Assembly: GCF_009905375.1 (NCBI RefSeq)
Contig: NW_027418087.1
Location: 62,001-126,000, forward strand
Length of the DNA stretch: 64,000 nucleotides
Direction of reading: 5' to 3'
Source of the DNA: Apium graveolens
Taxonomy: Eukaryota; Streptophyta; Magnoliopsida; Apiales; Apiaceae
In this document: one piece after another, positions 59,532-64,000 of the stretch
Numbering within the stretch: the stretch's first letter is position 1
Layout: each line of letters begins with the position of its first letter
The notes under the pieces: generated by a model
What the model was told of the DNA's origin: nothing
What the model saw: the letters and a program-made list of their open reading frames with translations, nothing else
Databases searched by the model: none
Program-made: the position numbers and the translations under genes

Positions 59532-62500
59532 ATTTTTAAAATTATTTGTTCTCAATTTATTAATTGTTTTGTTATATTACAATTTAAGTTATTCAAAAAT
59601 ATTTTTGGAAGTGTATTAAGTTGGATAATAATTTATAGAGTTCGTAGTTATATTAGATACATGATTTATTTATTTTTAATTAAATTATATTTTTTAAATT
59701 TATTTTGGAAATATTAACATACTTTTTACGAATGTTTTAACCAAATGAAACAATATTTCTCTTATAATAGTATAATATAGATAGATTAATTAATTTGTTA
59801 TATTATAATTTAAATTACTAAAATTAGTTCTGGAAGTATTTGGTTCCCTATAAAAAATGTGAGAAAGAAGTTGAGTATAATTAGAAATTAAGTTGGATAA
59901 TAATCTATAGAGTTTGTAGTTATGCTCGATACATGATTTAATTTTTTAAGTAAATTATATTTTTCAAACTTTGCTTTTGGAAGGTTTTAACGTATTTTGA
60001 ACCAAGGTGTTAACCAACCGACCAAACGAAACAATATTTCGATTTTAATAAATTATAGAAAACAATAAATTTATATTATTTAGATTTATGACTTTAAAAT
60101 ATTTACATATTGTTTTGAATGTATTATATTATGGAAGCATTCAAAATTTAGATAGTTCAAATCTTAAAAAGTCCTCATATCACAACCTTTGCTGTAAAAA
60201 GGCGCGAGTTGAATAACGGTGGTGTACGTGGATGATTTGATATTGATTTTTTTTAAAATTATTTGTTCTCAATTTATTAATTGTTTTGTTATATTACAAT
60301 TTAAGTTATTAAAAATATTTTTGGAAGTGTATAAAGTTGGATAATAATTTATATAGTTCGTAGTTATATTAGATACATGATTTATTTATTTTTAATTATA
60401 TTATATTTTTTTAATTTATTTTGGAAGATATTAACATACTTTTAACGAATGTTTTAACCAAATGAAACAATGTTTCGCTTATAATAGTATAATATAGATA
60501 GATTAATTAATTTGTTATATTATAATTTAAATTACTAAAATTAGTTCTAGAAGTATTTGGTTCCCTATAAAAAATGTGAGAAAGAAGTTGAGTATAATTA
60601 GAAATTAAGTTGGATAATAATCTATGGAGTTTGTAGTTATGCTAGATACATGATTTAATTTTTTAAGTAAATTATATTTTTCAAACTTTGCTTTTGGAAG
60701 GTGTTAACGTATTTTCAACCAAGGTGTTAACCAACCAACCAAACGAAACCATATTTCGCTTATAATAAATTATAAAAAACAATAAATATATATTATTTAG
60801 ATTAATGAATTTAAAATATTTACATATTATTTTGAATGTATTATATTATGGAAGCATTCAAAATTTAGATAGTTCAAATCTTGAAAAGTCCTCGTATCAC
60901 AACCTTTGCTTTAAGAAGGCGCGATTTGAATAACGGTGGTGTACGTGGATTATTTGATATTGATTATTTTTAAAATTATTTGTTCTCAATTTATTAATTT
61001 TTTTGTTATATTACAATTTAAGTTATTAAAAATATTTTTGGAAATGTATTAAGTTGGATAATAATTCATAGAGTTCGTAATTATATTAGATACATGATTT
61101 ATTTATTTTTAATTAAATTATATTTTTTTAATTTATTTTAGAAATATTAACATACTTTTTACGAATGTTTTAACCAAATGAAACAATGTTTCGCTTATAA
61201 TAGTATAATATAGATAGATTAATTAATTTGTTATATTATAATTTAAATTACTAAAATTAGTTCTGGAAGTATTTGGTTCCCTATAAAAAATGTGAGAAAG
61301 AAGTTGAGTATAATTAAAAATTAAGTTGGATAATAATCTATAGAGTTTGTAGTTATGCTCGATACATGATTTAATTTTTTAAGTAAATTATATTTTTCAA
61401 ACTTTGCTTTTGGAAGGTTTTACCCTATTTTCAACCAAGGTGTTAACCAACCGACCAAACGAAACCATATTTCGCTTATAATAAATTATAAAAAACAATA
61501 AATTTATATTATTTAGATTTATGACTTTAAAATATTTACATATTGTTTTGAATGTATTATATTATGGAAGCATTCAAAATTTAGATAGTTCAAATCTTAA
61601 AAAGTCCTCATATCACAACCTTTGCTGTAAAAAGGCGGAGTTGAATAACGGTGGTGTACGTGGATGATTTGATATTGATTATTTTTATAATTATTTGTTC
61701 TCAATTTATTAATTGTTTTGTTATATTACAATTTAAGTTATTAAAAATATTTTTGGAAGTGTATAAAGTTGGATAATAATTTATATAGTTCGTAGTTATA
61801 TTAGATACATGATTTATTTATTTTTAATTATATTATATTTTTTTAATTTATTTTGGAAGATATTAACATACTTTTTACGAATGTTTTAACCAAATGAAAC
61901 AATGTTTCGCTTATAATAGTATAATATAGATAGATTAATTAATTTGTTATATTATAATTTAAATTACTAAAATTAGGTCTAGAAGTATTTGGTTCCCTAT
62001 AAAAAATGTGAGAAAGAAGTTTAGTATAATTAGAAATTAAGTTGGATAATAATCTATGGAGTTTGTAGTTATGCTAGATACATGATTTAATTTTTTAAGT
62101 AAATTATATTTTTCAAACTTTGCTTTTGGAAGGTGTTAACGTATTTTCAACCAAGGTGTTAACCAACCGACCAAACGAAACCATATTTCGCTTATAATAA
62201 ATTATAAAAAACAATAAATATATATTATTTAGATTAATGAATTTAAAATATTTACATATTATTTTGAATGTATTATATTATGGAAGCATTCAAAATTTAG
62301 ATAGTTCAAACCATGAAAAGTCCTCGTATCACAACCTTTGCTCTAAGAAGGCGCGATTTGAATAACGGTGGTGTACGTGGATTATTTGATATTGATTATT
62401 TTTAAAATTATTTGTTCTCAATTTATTAATTTTTTTTTATATTACAATTTAAGTTATTAAAAATATTTTTGGAAGTGTATTAAGTTGGATAATAATTCAT

Positions 62501-64000
62501 AGAGTTCGTAATTATATTAGATACATGATTTATTTATTTTTAATTAAATTATATTTTTTTAATTTATTTTAGAAATATTAACATTCTTTTTACGAATGTT
62601 TTAACCAAATGAAATAATGTTTCGCTTATAATAGTATAATATAGATAGATTAATTAATTTGTTATATTATAATTTAAATTACTAAAATTAGTTCTGGAAG
62701 TATTTGGTTCCCTATAAAAAATGTGAGAAAGAAGTTGAGTATAATTAAAAATTAAGTTGGATAATAATTTATAGAGTTTGTAGTTATGCTCGATACAAGA
62801 TTTAATTTTTTAAGTAAATTATATTTTTCAAACTTTGCTTTTGGAAGGTTTTAACGTATTTTCAACCAAGGTGTTAACCAACCGAACAAACGAAACCATA
62901 TTTCGCTTATAATAAATTATAAAAAACAATAAATTTATATTATTTAGATTTATGACTTTAAAATATTTACATATTGTTTTGAATGTATTATATTGTGGAA
63001 GCATTCAAAATTTAGATAGTTCAAATCTTAAAAAGTCCTCATATCACAACCTTTGCTGTAAAAAGGCGGAGTTGAATAACAGTGGTGTAGGTGGATGATT
63101 TGATATTGATTATTTTTAAAATTATTTGTTCTCAATTTATTAATTGTTTTGTTATATTACAATTTAAGTTATTAAAAATATTTTTGGAAGTGTATAAAGT
63201 TGGATAATAATTTATATAGTTCGTAGTTTTATTAGATACATGATTTATTTATTTTTAATTAAATTATATTTTTTTAATTTATTTTGGAAGATATTAACAT
63301 ACTTTTTACGAATATTTTAACCAAATGAAACAATGTTTCGCTTATAATAGTATAATATAGATAGATTAATTAATTTGTTATATTATAATTTAAATTACTA
63401 AAATTAGTTCTGGAAGTATTTGGTTCCCTATAAAAAATGTGAGAAAGAAGTTGAGTATAATTAAAAATTAAGTTGGATAATAATCTATAGAGTTTGTAGT
63501 TATGCTCGATACATGATTTAATTTTTTAAGTAAATTATATTTTTCAAACTTTGCTTTTGGAAGGTTTTAACGTATTTTCAACCAAGGTGTTAACCAACCG
63601 ACCAAACGAAACCATATTTCGCTTATAATAAATTATAAAAAACAATAAATTTATATTATTTAGATTTATGACTTTAAAATATTTACATATTGTTTTGAAT
63701 GTATTATATTATGGAAGCATTCAAAATTTAGATAGTTCAAATCTTAAAAAGTCCTCATATCACAACCTTTGCTGTAAAAAGGCGGAGTTGAATAACGGTG
63801 GTGTACGTGGATGATTTGATATTGATTATTTTTATAATTATTTGTTCTCAATTTATTAATTGTTTTGTTATATTACAATTTAAGTTATTAAAAATATTTT
63901 TGGAAGTGTATAAAGTTGGATAATAATTTATATAGTTCGTAGTTATATTAGATACATGATTTATTTATTTTTAATTATATTATATTTTTTTAATTTATTT

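Larger units (their letters stand above)
59198..64000. repeat. Satellite array, right block (short-form monomers, ~716 bp)
   Basis: Anchors at 59501, 60218, 60935, 61650, 62367, 63081 and 63797 give a regular spacing of 714-717 bp. All B subunits lack the ~47-bp segment (GGAAGTGTATAAAGTTGG or GGAAGTGTATTAAG). Part of the block forms a 2-mer of about 1,432 bp: the variant with GCGATTTGAATAACGG and GTGGATTATTTG occurs at 60,92x and again at 62,35x. No gene is present. The array runs off the window. Confidence 0.96.

Noticed and set aside
43254..59717. 71-codon frames beginning VYVDDLIL as real genes
   Set aside because: They lack a proper start (GTG), are open only in a few recently copied monomers and are broken in the rest. 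I keep the motif as an RT relic, not as a coding gene.
1..64000. Host protein-coding genes, tRNA, rRNA, CRISPR or bacterial operon structure
   Set aside because: I found no such feature. All long frames belong to the two retroelements and the rest is satellite.
1..64000. Telomeric repeat or a gypsy centromeric retrotransposon
   Set aside because: There are no TTTAGGG runs and no gypsy-order pol or chromodomain. A centromeric identity for the array is possible but not shown by the sequence.

Overview
This window is plant nuclear heterochromatin. It consists almost entirely of a very AT-rich satellite array that has been invaded by two Ty1-copia LTR retrotransposons. I see no host gene, tRNA, rRNA or CRISPR array. 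The plant assignment rests on the copia order protease-integrase-RT-RNase H, a primer site complementary to the initiator-tRNA-Met 3' end, a Sirevirus-like element with an extra 3' ORF of a kind found in plant transposons, and the satellite-rich context. I cannot name the species.

Layout: 1-25,707 satellite; 25,708-34,821 a rearranged copia locus (TE1, + strand); 34,822-49,413 satellite; 49,414-59,197 a complete but decayed Sirevirus-like element (TE2, - strand) with 5-bp target duplications; 59,198-64,000 satellite. Using the word GGTGGTGTAC as an anchor I counted about 63 monomers. Spacing is about 755-765 bp in most of the left array (long, L form) and about 715 bp in most of the right arrays (short, S form). 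The S form lacks about 47 bp. Each monomer contains two diverged copies of a ~275-bp unit (A and B). The A copy also carries a ~215-bp stretch. That stretch has what reads as a decayed fragment of copia reverse transcriptase around the catalytic YVDD box (ITVVYVDDLIL).

The left array has higher-order structure: an alternating 2-mer (~1.52 kb), then two nearly identical 4-mers (3,042 bp), then the 2-mer again. A ~3-kb block near 10.4-13.4 kb recurs about 12.14 kb downstream. The region 1.2-8.5 kb is a mixed, broken part of the array. The region 40-49 kb is S-type with nested 2.04- and 1.55-kb duplications.

TE1 holds an intact 1,319-codon gag-pol between two 1,530-bp LTRs, but it is not a normal element. 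Both LTRs are followed by the same ~440 bp of satellite, the first LTR is preceded by a tail of the RNase H coding region, and no primer binding site lies between the first LTR and gag. Both LTRs therefore look like copies of one 3' end duplicated with its flank. TE2 has PBS, polypurine tracts, ~1.2-kb LTRs with ~2% divergence, gag, pol and an extra ORF after pol. Its reading frames are broken by a frameshift and several stops, many of them consistent with C-to-T decay.
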